This document shows positions 21,890 to 31,099 of a stretch of 64,000 nucleotides of DNA, piece by piece; position 1 is the stretch's first letter; each line of letters begins with the position of its first letter. Below the pieces are notes generated by a model, which saw only the letters and a program-made list of their open reading frames with translations, searched no databases and was not told where the DNA came from. The DNA comes from Nothopassalora personata (taxonomy: Eukaryota > Ascomycota > Dothideomycetes > Mycosphaerellales > Mycosphaerellaceae), in assembly GCA_033816765.1 (NCBI GenBank), contig CM066287.1:2418001-2482000 (forward strand), written 5' to 3'. The position numbers and the translations under genes are program-made.

Positions 21890-24800
21890 ACTCTTCCTCC
21901 TGGACGGGACTCTCGGCGATGAGGTCTCTCGATCCAGTTGGCTCCGCAAATCCATCGGCTTGAGGATGTAAATGCGGACGCAACTTCACTTCCTGCGCAT
22001 CGGCAGCATCTCTCAGAAGATGCTCCAGTTCCGGAACAGACTTTCGTCTGGCAATGATCTCATCCAGGCTGCCATCAGTATACTCCTTCTCGCGACAGCG
22101 GTGTGGATTGGTGGTAGAGATTGTTGACGATACCTGCGACAGCTCCCTCGCCAAGCGTGCCAAAACTTCCGTTGTAGGTCCACCTTTGCGTGAGTTTATC
22201 ACCACCCTTTCAAGCCGGCCTCCTCGCTCCAGTATCATGGCATCCAGACCGTCGCCCAGATCTCGTTGCACCACGACGTTATCGTCATGACTCTGGTCGT
22301 GATCATTGGAGGTGGACAGTGCTCGAAAGTGGACTGCTCTCGGCTGACGATCTGGCGTTGGAGCAACGTTGATCTCAGATGCGGTGTATGCTGAGCTGGG
22401 GGAGCTGGTGCGAGATCTGCCGGGCGAAGGTGAATCAAAAGATATAGTTTGCCGGGTAGACGTAGAAGGCCCCACTTCTGTCGAGCCCCAAGAGAGATGA
22501 CGGCTCGGATTTGGAGTGGGAAGGCTGCTTCCGGCGTAGTCGTGCCCTTTAGCAGGCTCAGGCGCTCCCTCGATAAACAGCTTTCCCGCATGACTGATGC
22601 CTGTTTTGCCATAGTCGATGCTCTGCACATGTTCATGTTCACCAGTTCTCAGCGCATCGTCCTTGTGTTGAGGTGGTTCCTGGTATTCTTGAGCAGGCGG
22701 TGATCTTCCCTGGATGGAAAGATTGCCACACTGCTTGACGCCTGAATTACCATGGACACCGATCTGTGCCTGATCGTGTGCAGCCATTTTCGATGCCTCA
22801 TCCTCATAGCGAGTTTCTCCCTGGTGCCCTCGTGCAGTCGCTGGCCCTTCCTCAATGGACAGATTGTCAACCTGCTGGACGCCTAAGTTGCAACGATTGA
22901 TGATCTGTGGCTGGTCATATGCAACTTCTTTCAATGCCTCGTCCTTGTGCTGAGTTGATTCTTCGTGTCCTTTGGCAGGCTTTGGTCCTCCTTGGATGAG
23001 TATTTTCCTGCTGTTCCTAATGTCTGACTTGCCATTATCAACAACCTGGGCAGAGTGATTTTCGGCTGCCTTTGTTGCGTCACCCGTTTGCTGAGATGTT
23101 TCCTGTTGCCCCTTGGCAGCCGCGGGCCCCCCTTCAATGGGCATCCTTCCGCTGTTCTTAATGTCTGACTTGCCATGATTAATAACCTCTACCGATTGAT
23201 GTTCAGCCGCTCTGGTTGCTTCGTCCCTCTGCTGATCTGCCGGTCCTTGATGTGGCTGCTGTGGTGACGATGTTTCCTTTCGCGTGGCACTCAGCGCGGG
23301 CTCTCCGTCCTGCTTCGTTTCACGGCCGCATCCTCTAAACTCCTTCGCTGTCAGACTCTCCCTTCCAAAATCTCCTCTGTCTACCAGCTCTTTCCTTTTG
23401 ATATTCAGCTCCGCCACACAGTCCGGGCAAGCATCAGCACTTGATTGAGTATCGTCTATGAAGCACGTCAGCTTGCTGCAACTTCCAGTGTACACCCAAG
23501 GACTGGTGGCTTCCATCTGTCGTCGTGCTGGAAGCCCAACAGGTATCAACATACCATTTCTGCCACGTTCGAACATGTCTTTCGTCGATCGAGTGTCCTG
23601 GGGACTTCGTTGGCCGGCTTTGCGGCCATGACGGACACAGTAGCCTCGTGTACCATGGAAGTGGACGAACGGATTGATTCGTGACGTTGGTATGGCAGCT
23701 TGGGAATCCTGTCTCTTTGGCTGAGTGTTGCTCCTTTGCAGAGGGCCTCCGGTAGCGTTATTCGCCGCCAGTGCTTCGAGCTCTCGTTGCCGCTCAGTCA
23801 CTTTATTGCTTTTGGATTCTCTCAGCTGCAACGTCTGGCTGTCCAGGGTTGCCGGCTCGGCCTTCATACCAGAAGGGCGCTCTTTCTGCTCACTTGCTTG
23901 CTCCAGCGTAGGTTTCGCGGTACTTGCCTGTTGGTTCGCCTGCTGCAGCGCCGTCTTCGCCACGCTCACCGTAGCCTCCGTAGGCGGAGGCGTTCCGGGA
24001 GGTGTCTTGAGCGCAGGTATAGAGCGCTGTGGGGCTGGGTGGTGAATGGGAGGGTTGTCGTCCGGCTGAGATTGATAAAGTGGTGTTCCTGGTTTCTGTA
24101 TCATTGCTGCCGCCTTACTGTCCCTCCTCTGAAATTTCCTCACATGGAGAGGAAATACGATCGGCAACGATTCCTTCTCCTTGCCGGGTGAGTCTTCTGC
24201 AGCATCCTCGTCGTACACAGCTTTGGAGTGTCGGTGTCGCTTGACAGGCTTAGGCAGCTCGCTGTGTGTGCCTTTCCGCTCGAAGCCAAGGATACGGTCT
24301 GCTACTGAGAGTGAGCTTGCCGCTTTCCTTCCTCCTGAGTCTGTATTCGGGCCAATTTGCGTTCCTGCTTGCGTTGGCTCTTGCGACTTCGCTGTCTCTT
24401 GTGGTCCGTCCAAAGCAAATGCATTTTCTCTGTTCTGGTGATCCGACGGTACGCTCCCCACTCCTCTTCCGCGGAGTGCGGTTTCATTGTTGACGTATTT
24501 GAGTCCCGTCGCTTGCGGGGAGTGTACTTCGCATGGCGGCCTTTGGATTCTGGATAGACAGAGTCCTTGGCATCCGAATGTGAGGCATATGACCTCTCGT
24601 CCTGCTTCCGGCGCCTTGCGAAGTCGTCGTCCACCTCGCTGTTCACGGTGGATGGTATCGAAGGCGCCAACGAAGCTGCCGATTTGCTCTTGAACAATTT
24701 CTTGATAGAGTCTGCCCGAGCTCTTCCAGATCGACGCAGTGAAGCAGCTATGGGATCCCTGTCCATGCCCTCGTTCGTGTTCGCTGTGGCGTCGCTCTCG

Positions 24801-24990
24801 GTCACTGACGACTGTACATCGCCAAGACCGTTGGGTGCCGTTGTCGTCGACTTCGAACGACCCGGATTCGCGATAGATTTGGACTTCTTTAGGGTTGCAC
24901 GAGATAAGACTCGGCGCTAGACGAGTACGTCAGCGAAGAAGTAGAAGCCATGATGGTGCTACTCACGAGCTTGGACTGCGGCATCGCCAT
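21108..24990 (-). CDS. Large disordered repeat protein, unknown; frame change unresolved
   Basis: Exon 1 (24990-24967) encodes MAMPQSKL and is joined across a 50-bp intron (GTGAGT...CTAG) to 24916, giving MAMPQSKL-RRVLSRATLKKSK. This frame stays open to 24302. The main body (21108-about 24460) is in another frame, with no ATG at its head. No canonical intron connects the two with correct phase; candidates need weak donors. A non-consensus intron, an indel in this strain or an assembly error are all possible. The combined product would be about 1,250 aa, almost wholly low-complexity (Ser/Pro/Gln). It has five imperfect copies of a 47-residue repeat (about 22530-23240; core pattern NHGKSDIKNSG then IEGGPAAAKG), an acidic D11 tract at 21857-21889, and a final helical segment (RQEMRMEQNKAVQEAAAVE). 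I do not recognise the gene. It converges on vps5 with a 168-bp gap. Confidence 0.6.
21855..21890 (+). repeat. GTC trinucleotide run coding poly-Asp
   Basis: A (GTC/TCG) run on the plus strand encodes eleven consecutive aspartates in the minus-strand protein. Trinucleotide phase keeps the reading frame, so length changes would be tolerated. Confidence 0.85.
22530..23240 (-). repeat. Five imperfect in-gene repeats of about 141 bp
   Basis: Successive units encode variants of the same 47-residue block: an (I/V)xNxGxS(D/G) segment, a NSGRMPIEGGPAAAKG-like core and a TQHKDEALK-like linker. The copies have diverged (for example ILIQGGPKPAKGH, LSIEEGPATARGH, LSIQGRSPPAQEY, LFIEGAPEPAKGH), so the array is old. 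Boundaries are approximate. Confidence 0.7.
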
Positions 24991-25382
24991 CACCGCAACT
25001 CAGAGAAGGGGAAAGGCGATCGGTCTCGGTTGGGAAGGAAACCATATAGCATGCACTCCGCCAGAAGCGGTGGTGGGTGCTGTTACATGGAGAGAATTGA
25101 ATATTTTAAACGAAGGGTTGCGATTGAGTATATTCAACGGGAATCAGGTCCCACAGTGTTGTCTTGAAGAAGGCCTCAGGATGTGACGGTGATTTGAAGT
25201 GCAAGCTTGGAGTGCCGAATGGTGGCAGGATTGTCGGTGTCCATTGGACGGAAAGTGTGGTCTTCGGATCATTACCAGAACAGAAACGGAAGCTGCAACG
25301 GCTCAGTCTATTGCATCGCTACTTGCTCGACCGTGATGCTCGAAAGGCTGCTGACGGTATACAATATGTACATGCGCAATCT
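24991..25382. other. Intergenic between tandem minus-strand genes
   Basis: Promoter side of the large repeat protein and 3' flank of the ATP synthase delta gene. No other gene seen. Confidence 0.4.
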
Positions 25383-26339
25383 CTACTTCAGGTTGGCTTG
25401 CAGACTCTCGAGAACCTTTATGATTGTTAGCAAGAGCTCTCACATATGCAATATGCTCTGTCATACGCACCTCAAGCTCAATCTTGGCCTCAGCAATATC
25501 CTGCTCGCTACCACCGCCGGCGGCAATCTTTTGCGCCTCGGAGATCTGGTTTCTCACGGCCTGATCGCGCGCATTAGTCTCCAGCCCTGCGCAAGCATTG
25601 GCATGTCCCTCTGTACTTACGTCTGCGCTGAAGTCCTCGAGTGGGTATCCCTCCACAGCGTTGATGCTCAGGATCGAGCCTGGCTGAACGGTCGCGAAAC
25701 CACCGGACACTGTAGGCAGATGTATCAGCCGTTGCAGGTCTTTGTCCTGGCTTGAATCCAAGACGTGGGTTTTCCCCTATGTCGTATAACCTCTTCTCCA
25801 CACTTTCCCTCTCTTCCCCAAGTAGATGGATGTGAACGTACAGAAGAATTGCTTGCTGCCACCGCTCTCTTCAATGGCCTCAACCAGACCTGGCTTGAGC
25901 TGCTCGATGGAAGGAACGTGGCTGGCGAGAACACCCATCTCTCCCGACTCGGCTGGGATGTTCACTTGTACACTACGATATCGTCAGTCCTCTGCGCTCT
26001 TTCCCCTCTTCGTGTCGCAACATCGTTCGTGCTCGGTAATTCTTCGGTTCTGGGTGGGTGTTGCGCAACATACACATCCTGCGACTTGTAGATGGCCTGC
26101 GCGCACGTGTCAGCACTCCTGGATACACCTCATCTCTATCCGATTCTCTCCGTAGAATGATCTGCGCAGCTTCGCTCTCCCCAGGGGAGCCATCGACGTA
26201 CCTGATGCGGCAGAGCCAGAGTCAACTGGATCTTGTCGGGCGCGACATCGGCGTATGTGCGCTTCAGCAGCGGCTGGGCGGTCCTGAAGGTAGATGGACG
26301 GGCTCTGAGGGCACTTCGGGCGACACGGAGGGAGTTCAT
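25383..26339 (-). CDS. Mitochondrial F1-ATP synthase delta subunit
   Basis: Central-stalk subunit of mitochondrial F1Fo ATP synthase (equivalent of bacterial epsilon). Six exons, in transcript order: 26339-26202, 26096-26074, 25972-25842, 25709-25621, 25560-25471 and 25415-25383 (167 aa); introns are 105, 101, 132, 60 and 55 bp. Every donor is GTRNGT-like and every junction keeps frame. Residues 1-28 form a basic amphipathic mitochondrial presequence (MNSLRVARSALRARPSTFR). The beta-sandwich domain follows (LTLALPHQ, AIYKSQDV, VQVNIPAESGEMGVLASHVP, SIEQLKPGLVE, LSGGFATVQPGSILSINA) and ends with the C-terminal helical hairpin (EAQKIAAGGGSEQDIAEAKI, VLESLQANLK). Exon 2 is only 23 nt. The high intron number for so short a gene is striking in this window, where most genes have none to three. 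Confidence 0.92.
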
Positions 26340-26535
26340 TGTGGCGGTTGGTGTGCGTGCTGTTCGTCAATGCCTTCCACCTTCACAGGAAGGAGCTTTG
26401 AACGAGGTTCGGAGCAACGCGGCTCGACCCGATGCTGGTCAGTGCGCAAGATTTGCCGGAGGAAGGTAAGTACGGTACGTACCGGTACGATCGAGGGAAT
26501 GGATGGCACGAAAATACTCGCGAAGTCGTCTTGAT

Positions 26536-28017
26536 TCACTCATTATCTATGTCTTGCCGCGAGAACAAGAGCTCGGGGTCTGGCTCGTCGTGGTCGTCAT
26601 CTCCCTCCTCTTGCTGGCGCTGTGCACTTCCCTGCTCATCAAATCGTGCCGTCTCGAAGCTTTTGTCCAGATCACGAATCTCCTCACCAGGGCTATCTCG
26701 CTGCGCATCTCGCCCATTGGTATCCACCAAGTCAGGTTCCATGACACCAAGTACACCAGCAAGAATGTCTTTGCCACGTTTCAATGCGTCCAGCTCAGCC
26801 CCAATTGCAGCCATTAGTAGCGTCCATCGATTGTCGTCCGCTCTCTGGAGCTTGGCTTCTACGGATGAAATTACGGCTCGCATCTTCTCTACTATTTCTT
26901 TCAGCTGCTGAGATTGATCGACTGGCTTGGAAGCTGACGTATCGTCCCAAGCTGACGGTGACTCAGGCGAGACAGGCCGTAAGCTTGCCATCTCGGCTCG
27001 AAGTTGTCTTTCAAACTCTGTTACCTGAGTCACCGTCTCCTTCCACAGCTGAGCTCCCTCCGTCAGCGCTGCTTTCTCCCGTTCATGTTGATTGCGTCTG
27101 TCCGTAGTGAGTTGTCTCTGCTCAGTCCAGTGTCGCTTTGCCATATCCAGATTTCTTCGCTTCGGTGGAAGCTGCCACATGGACTGCCATCCACCCGACG
27201 ATGCCGGTCGTTCTTCGCGAATGTTTGGCTTGACATTCAAGAATTTCTGCACCTCTTCCTCCAGCAGTTGCAAGCTCGATGTGTATGATGCCACCCTGGC
27301 CTGGACCGAGTTCTCTACTGCTGCAGCTTGCTTGAGCAATTTGCGCTGCCTCGACTTCATCTCCATGAGCTGGAGCTCAACCGCGTTGATCTCTGCCTGA
27401 AGCGTGTCCGCTTCTTGCTTCAGCCGTTGTACTCTGACTGTGTCTCCGGTCGAATCGACGGTGTCGGATGCCTCTCTCAACCCTTTTCGTTTGGCTTCCC
27501 ACTCGTCTATCTGCGCAAGTGTCCTCTGGTGCTCTTGCAATTTGGAATCGACATCTTGTATTTCGTCGTCCTTCAGCGCTGACAGAGCTTGTATGGCGTT
27601 GTAAATGCCCTTTCGTGCACTTCGCAGGCCTGGCTGACGATGAGGAGTTTTACGCGTGCGCCTCGCTGATGAACTCCTGACGCTTTGCACCGTCGGGGTG
27701 GTGCTGCCTGTCGAGCTGCGGTCGTCTCTAGCGCCGCCCTCTAGTCCACTGATCAATCCCTCAGCTTGCGCATCAAGCAAGAATTGCAGGTCTGCCTCCA
27801 GCTCGTGTTGACGTTCTTCAAAGGGCGACGGTCGCTCGATGACCATCGACTGTGCTGGGGCATTACTAGGCAGCTGGGCAATGCTGTGTACAATCGGTGG
27901 TGGAATGATCGAAGCAGAAGGCGAAGGCGATCGCCATCTTGGAAGCTCGTGGCTGGAGTTCGACAGCCGCGCCTTGCTTGAGGATGCTCGCGCATACCAG
28001 GACTTGGTCGAGGGCAT
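26536..28017 (-). CDS. Autophagy-related protein Atg28 homologue
   Basis: The 493-residue single-exon protein resembles filamentous-fungal Atg28, a coiled-coil factor of selective autophagy (pexophagy) first described in yeasts. The recognisable block is at about residues 70-150: ERQHELEADLQFLLDAQAEG, LISGLEGG, then a basic Ser/Thr linker and GLRSARKGIYNAIQALSALK. Long coiled coils follow (about 155-265 and 300-430, e.g. LKQEADTLQAEINAVELQL). The end is acidic. The first in-frame ATG is 28017 (MPSTKSWYARASSSK); an open stretch upstream to 28116 has no ATG, so an upstream exon is conceivable. It is 196 bp upstream-in-transcript of the ATP delta gene on the same strand. Assignment is from motif resemblance and I hold it with moderate confidence. 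Confidence 0.65.
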   Translation of the reverse strand: MPSTKSWYARASSSKARLSNSSHELPRWRSPSPSASIIPPPIVHSIAQLPSNAPAQSMVIERPSPFEERQHELEADLQFLLDAQAEGLISGLEGGARDDRSSTGSTTPTVQSVRSSSARRTRKTPHRQPGLRSARKGIYNAIQALSALKDDEIQDVDSKLQEHQRTLAQIDEWEAKRKGLREASDTVDSTGDTVRVQRLKQEADTLQAEINAVELQLMEMKSRQRKLLKQAAAVENSVQARVASYTSSLQLLEEEVQKFLNVKPNIREERPASSGGWQSMWQLPPKRRNLDMAKRHWTEQRQLTTDRRNQHEREKAALTEGAQLWKETVTQVTEFERQLRAEMASLRPVSPESPSAWDDTSASKPVDQSQQLKEIVEKMRAVISSVEAKLQRADDNRWTLLMAAIGAELDALKRGKDILAGVLGVMEPDLVDTNGRDAQRDSPGEEIRDLDKSFETARFDEQGSAQRQQEEGDDDHDEPDPELLFSRQDIDNE

Positions 28018-28784
28018 GGTTATTGATGGGGCGCATGAGGCTCGAGTGCACGCAGAGGCCGGGTCTGTACTGGGAATCGATATCTGCCTGGTCACATGCA
28101 GCCAGCCAGCCGTCACGAGGGCTATTGCAGCTCAGTCATCTGGATGCGGACTCGTCGTGCTATCTTGTCTCGCAACTACCACCTGCAGCGCAGCCTCTTT
28201 CCCAGAGGGCACGACTCGCAAGTTCCCCAAGTACATTGTGCATATGGATACTGTAGCAGTGACCCCTGCACAGGGCTTCGGAACATGATCCGAATTTAGC
28301 CTGGAGCCCTCGACAGGGGTTGTGCGGTTGTGATCTGATCTCACCTTCCTCCTCGCTTCATGCTGGTGTGGCGGTCGCATGTACTGTACTGCTCATGGCC
28401 ACAGTATCGAGGAACGACCGCTGTGGACAGTATCCTCCTACGTCTATCGTGTGTTCTGCACCCCTGCTGTCGATGCCGTTAGATGGCTATATTATGTTGT
28501 TACTCAAGGCGAGGCAGGATGCGCCTTCCCTTCGGATGTCTGCATATCGTGGCCCTGTACTTTGGCAAGACCAGATGAGACATCTGTGAGTGATGCACTC
28601 ACTTTGGCCTTAGCTTCTCGACAGAGATTCAAGCGCTCGTGAATCACGCATCTACATGTAGGCATCAGCCAGACCTGAGGCATCAGCCAGACCTGAGGCA
28701 TCAGCCAGACCTGATGCACTTCGTGCCCACGAAACATCATCCTTCGCGCAGCAACGCTCTATCGCTACCAACGGACCTTCTCTC
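28018..28784. promoter_or_regulatory. Divergent intergenic region, Atg28-like and RBR genes
   Basis: The two start codons diverge across 767 bp. The notable element is an 18-bp tandem repeat (28662-28714) about 70 bp before the RBR start codon. No other gene is seen. Confidence 0.45.
28662..28714 (+). repeat. 18-bp tandem repeat, three copies
   Basis: The unit GCATCAGCCAGACCTGAG occurs three times head to tail, the last copy lacking its final base. It lies in the probable 5' UTR or core promoter of the RBR gene. In one frame it would encode a repeated HQPDLR, but no start codon makes that coding. Confidence 0.9.
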
Positions 28785-30617
28785 ATGGCTGACCATTTAT
28801 TACCGCCAACATACGCAGCTGTCCCCACTCAACCTCCTGTCGCACCACACGCCACCGCAACGCCGAGATGCACAATCTGCTGCGAACCAGCCAAGTCGTT
28901 GATTCGGGCTTGTCGCTCGTGTCCTGCGAACTACTGTCGCGGATGTCTGCTCGACATGTTTGATGCCTCCTTATACGACCAGTCCAGATTTCCCCCAAAA
29001 TGGTATGCTCACATGCCTTCTCAATCAAGTAAGTGTATCACTAACGACACACGCTTGTAGTTGCACTCTCATTCAGCTTTACACTGTGCGGCCGCGGTTC
29101 CCTTTCGAGAGGCTGAAAGCATTCCGGCTCAAGTTCGAAGAATGGCTGGCGGTTGAGAAAGTGTACTGCCCGTCCAAGACGTGCTCTGCATTCATCTCCG
29201 AGACGTAGGCTTCACGGACCAGTTTTCGATGCCGCATGCTAACGTGTACACAGCAAGATACCAAGAAATGGGTTGATCATAGAAGCTGCGCCGTCCAAGC
29301 AGCATGTCATGAAAGCTATTTTTCAGAAAATCGACACAAGCCCAGACGCCAGGTTCTTCCGCAGCGATATGCACACTATCGAGCTGCCAGACTACACCAT
29401 GCGCGTCCCAAAACCGATCCACCTTCAGCGCATACAGCAGAAGATCGATGAAGATGTGTACACATCGTTAGCAGATCTGTCAAAAGACATGTCTCTGCTG
29501 TTTGCTAATACCAAACGCTACAACGGCCCTCAACACCCAGTGTCTCAAGCAGCCACAAAGCTCTTGGCGACTTATCTCGAGGTATGAGCAACGTCCCTGC
29601 GAAGGGACCACCATACAGAACTGCATCCGCTGACACGCGATAGGCGCTCTCTTCCACCGCCGATCAGCTAAGTGGAGTACGCAAGGCCGTGCAACACGAC
29701 ATCTTCGCATGTCCCACGTGCCATGTTGCGATATGCACGTCTTGCAAGCAAATCGAGCATCGCGACAAGGGCCCATGCGACACATCTGCTGATGACCACG
29801 AAGTCGCCATGCTACGACAATTTGGCTACAAGAGGTGTCCACGGTGCAAGCACGGAATACGGCGCATGTACGGATGCAGTCATATGCAATGCAACTGTGG
29901 TGCTCATTTTTGCTGGTGGTGTTTGAGAAGTTTAGATGAGTGCATAGGAGACTGTGGCGGTCCTGGTAAGTAGGGCGAGCGATCATCGTGTTACTCAGAC
30001 GCCTGCTTTGCCTACATGTACTGATACGGCAACAGGTGATGCTGAGCTTGGCGATGAGGAAGACGATGAAGACGAGGACGGGGAAGAGGAGGAAAGTGAT
30101 GGCGATGGAGCTGTGGATAGCAACAATGGCGACACTCACATGCTTAATGCAGGACCTCACGCGCCTAACAATGAGCCACCACAGCAGCCACCTGCACAAT
30201 CGGTGAGTATTTCATGGTGCCAGAACCCACCAAACTGTGAACTAACACTTTCTGCAGGTCAATGTCGTCCAGGCCGTCAATCTGGATGCCGGAGGCTCGA
30301 TCCGCTGGGAAGGGGCTGGATACGACTTTGGCGAGGAGCCGGAAGAGCCACCAGTCCAAGTATGGTCGTGTGAACACACATGGACGGACTTCACAGCGCC
30401 ATCAGATGGGCTTAACCATGGAGACTTCGCCTATCTGGAGTGCAACCGCTGCTTTAAGTCGCTACAGCCAGCCCCACCCATAACCAGACCAGGAGCCAAG
30501 AACCGACCCAAAGAACAACCAGAAGCTGCGAAGAAGGCATGGGACTGCATTGGTTGCCGGTTGATCGTTTGCACCGTTTGCAGAGATAAGTACAAGTCTG
30601 CATCTCGTGGACCGTAG
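28785..30617 (+). CDS. RBR E3 ubiquitin ligase with bromodomain-like insert
   Basis: Six exons: 28785-29002, 29061-29204, 29254-29581, 29644-29965, 30036-30202 and 30258-30617 (512 aa); introns are 49-70 bp, all canonical. The order is RING1 at 29-75 (CTICC ... CRSC ... CRGC ... the first splice rebuilds PPKCC), then the first half of the IBR (YCPSKTCSAFI, C109 and C114). A segment at about 136-235 reads like a bromodomain (LPDYTM near 165, PKPIHLQRIQQKI, YTSLADLSKDMSLLFANTKR, YNGPQHPV near 210). The second half of the IBR follows (CPTCHVAICTSC, 253-264, to C275), then RING2 at 295-323 with GCSHMQC, in which C308 and H310 match the catalytic Cys and His of RBR ligases. An acidic linker (340-362) and a C-terminal Cys-rich region (CNRC, CIGC, CTVC) complete it. 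A ubiquitin ligase role follows from the family; acetyl-lysine reading is inference. Confidence 0.85.
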
Positions 30618-31099
30618 TACGGCGACCCTCGGATTATGCTACTTCAGAGGGCGGAGCGGATTTTCGGTATGGCTCTTATCTGGGTCCTGCATAGGCGGTC
30701 ATCGCAGTTTTATTGAAAGTCAGAAGGGAGCTACATACGTCTGCTCGTGCCAAGCAGACTGCCGATCACTTCGACTCTATTCTTCCTCTTGCTTACACAG
30801 CTCGCTTATATCGCTACCAGAGCACAGCCGCATGACTTCCACCTTTCGTTGCCGCTGCAGTCGTTGTCAATATGCCACTTTGCAACCCAATGCATACTGC
30901 AACTCGGCTCCCAACGATACTTCCATATGCTGCACACCTTGACTCCGATAGGAACGCTTCATGGTGGAGTGGAGAGCTGACATGGCGCTCACAATGAAGC
31001 ACGAAGCGTTCCTGCCGTACAGACAATCACAATCGAGTCAGTGCACTGCATCTCACCGGTCCAAGTCACGGCAACACAACTGTCCGTTCAACATCCCGA
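30618..31099. other. Intergenic
   Basis: Lies between the RBR gene and the decayed transcription factor. The zinc-cluster DNA-binding domain expected upstream of the relic is not recognisable here. No gene is supported. Confidence 0.4.

Noticed and set aside
23700..24244. Plus-strand frames over the large repeat protein
   Set aside because: Low-complexity Arg/Leu/Ser translation without motifs; the minus-strand frame is far longer.
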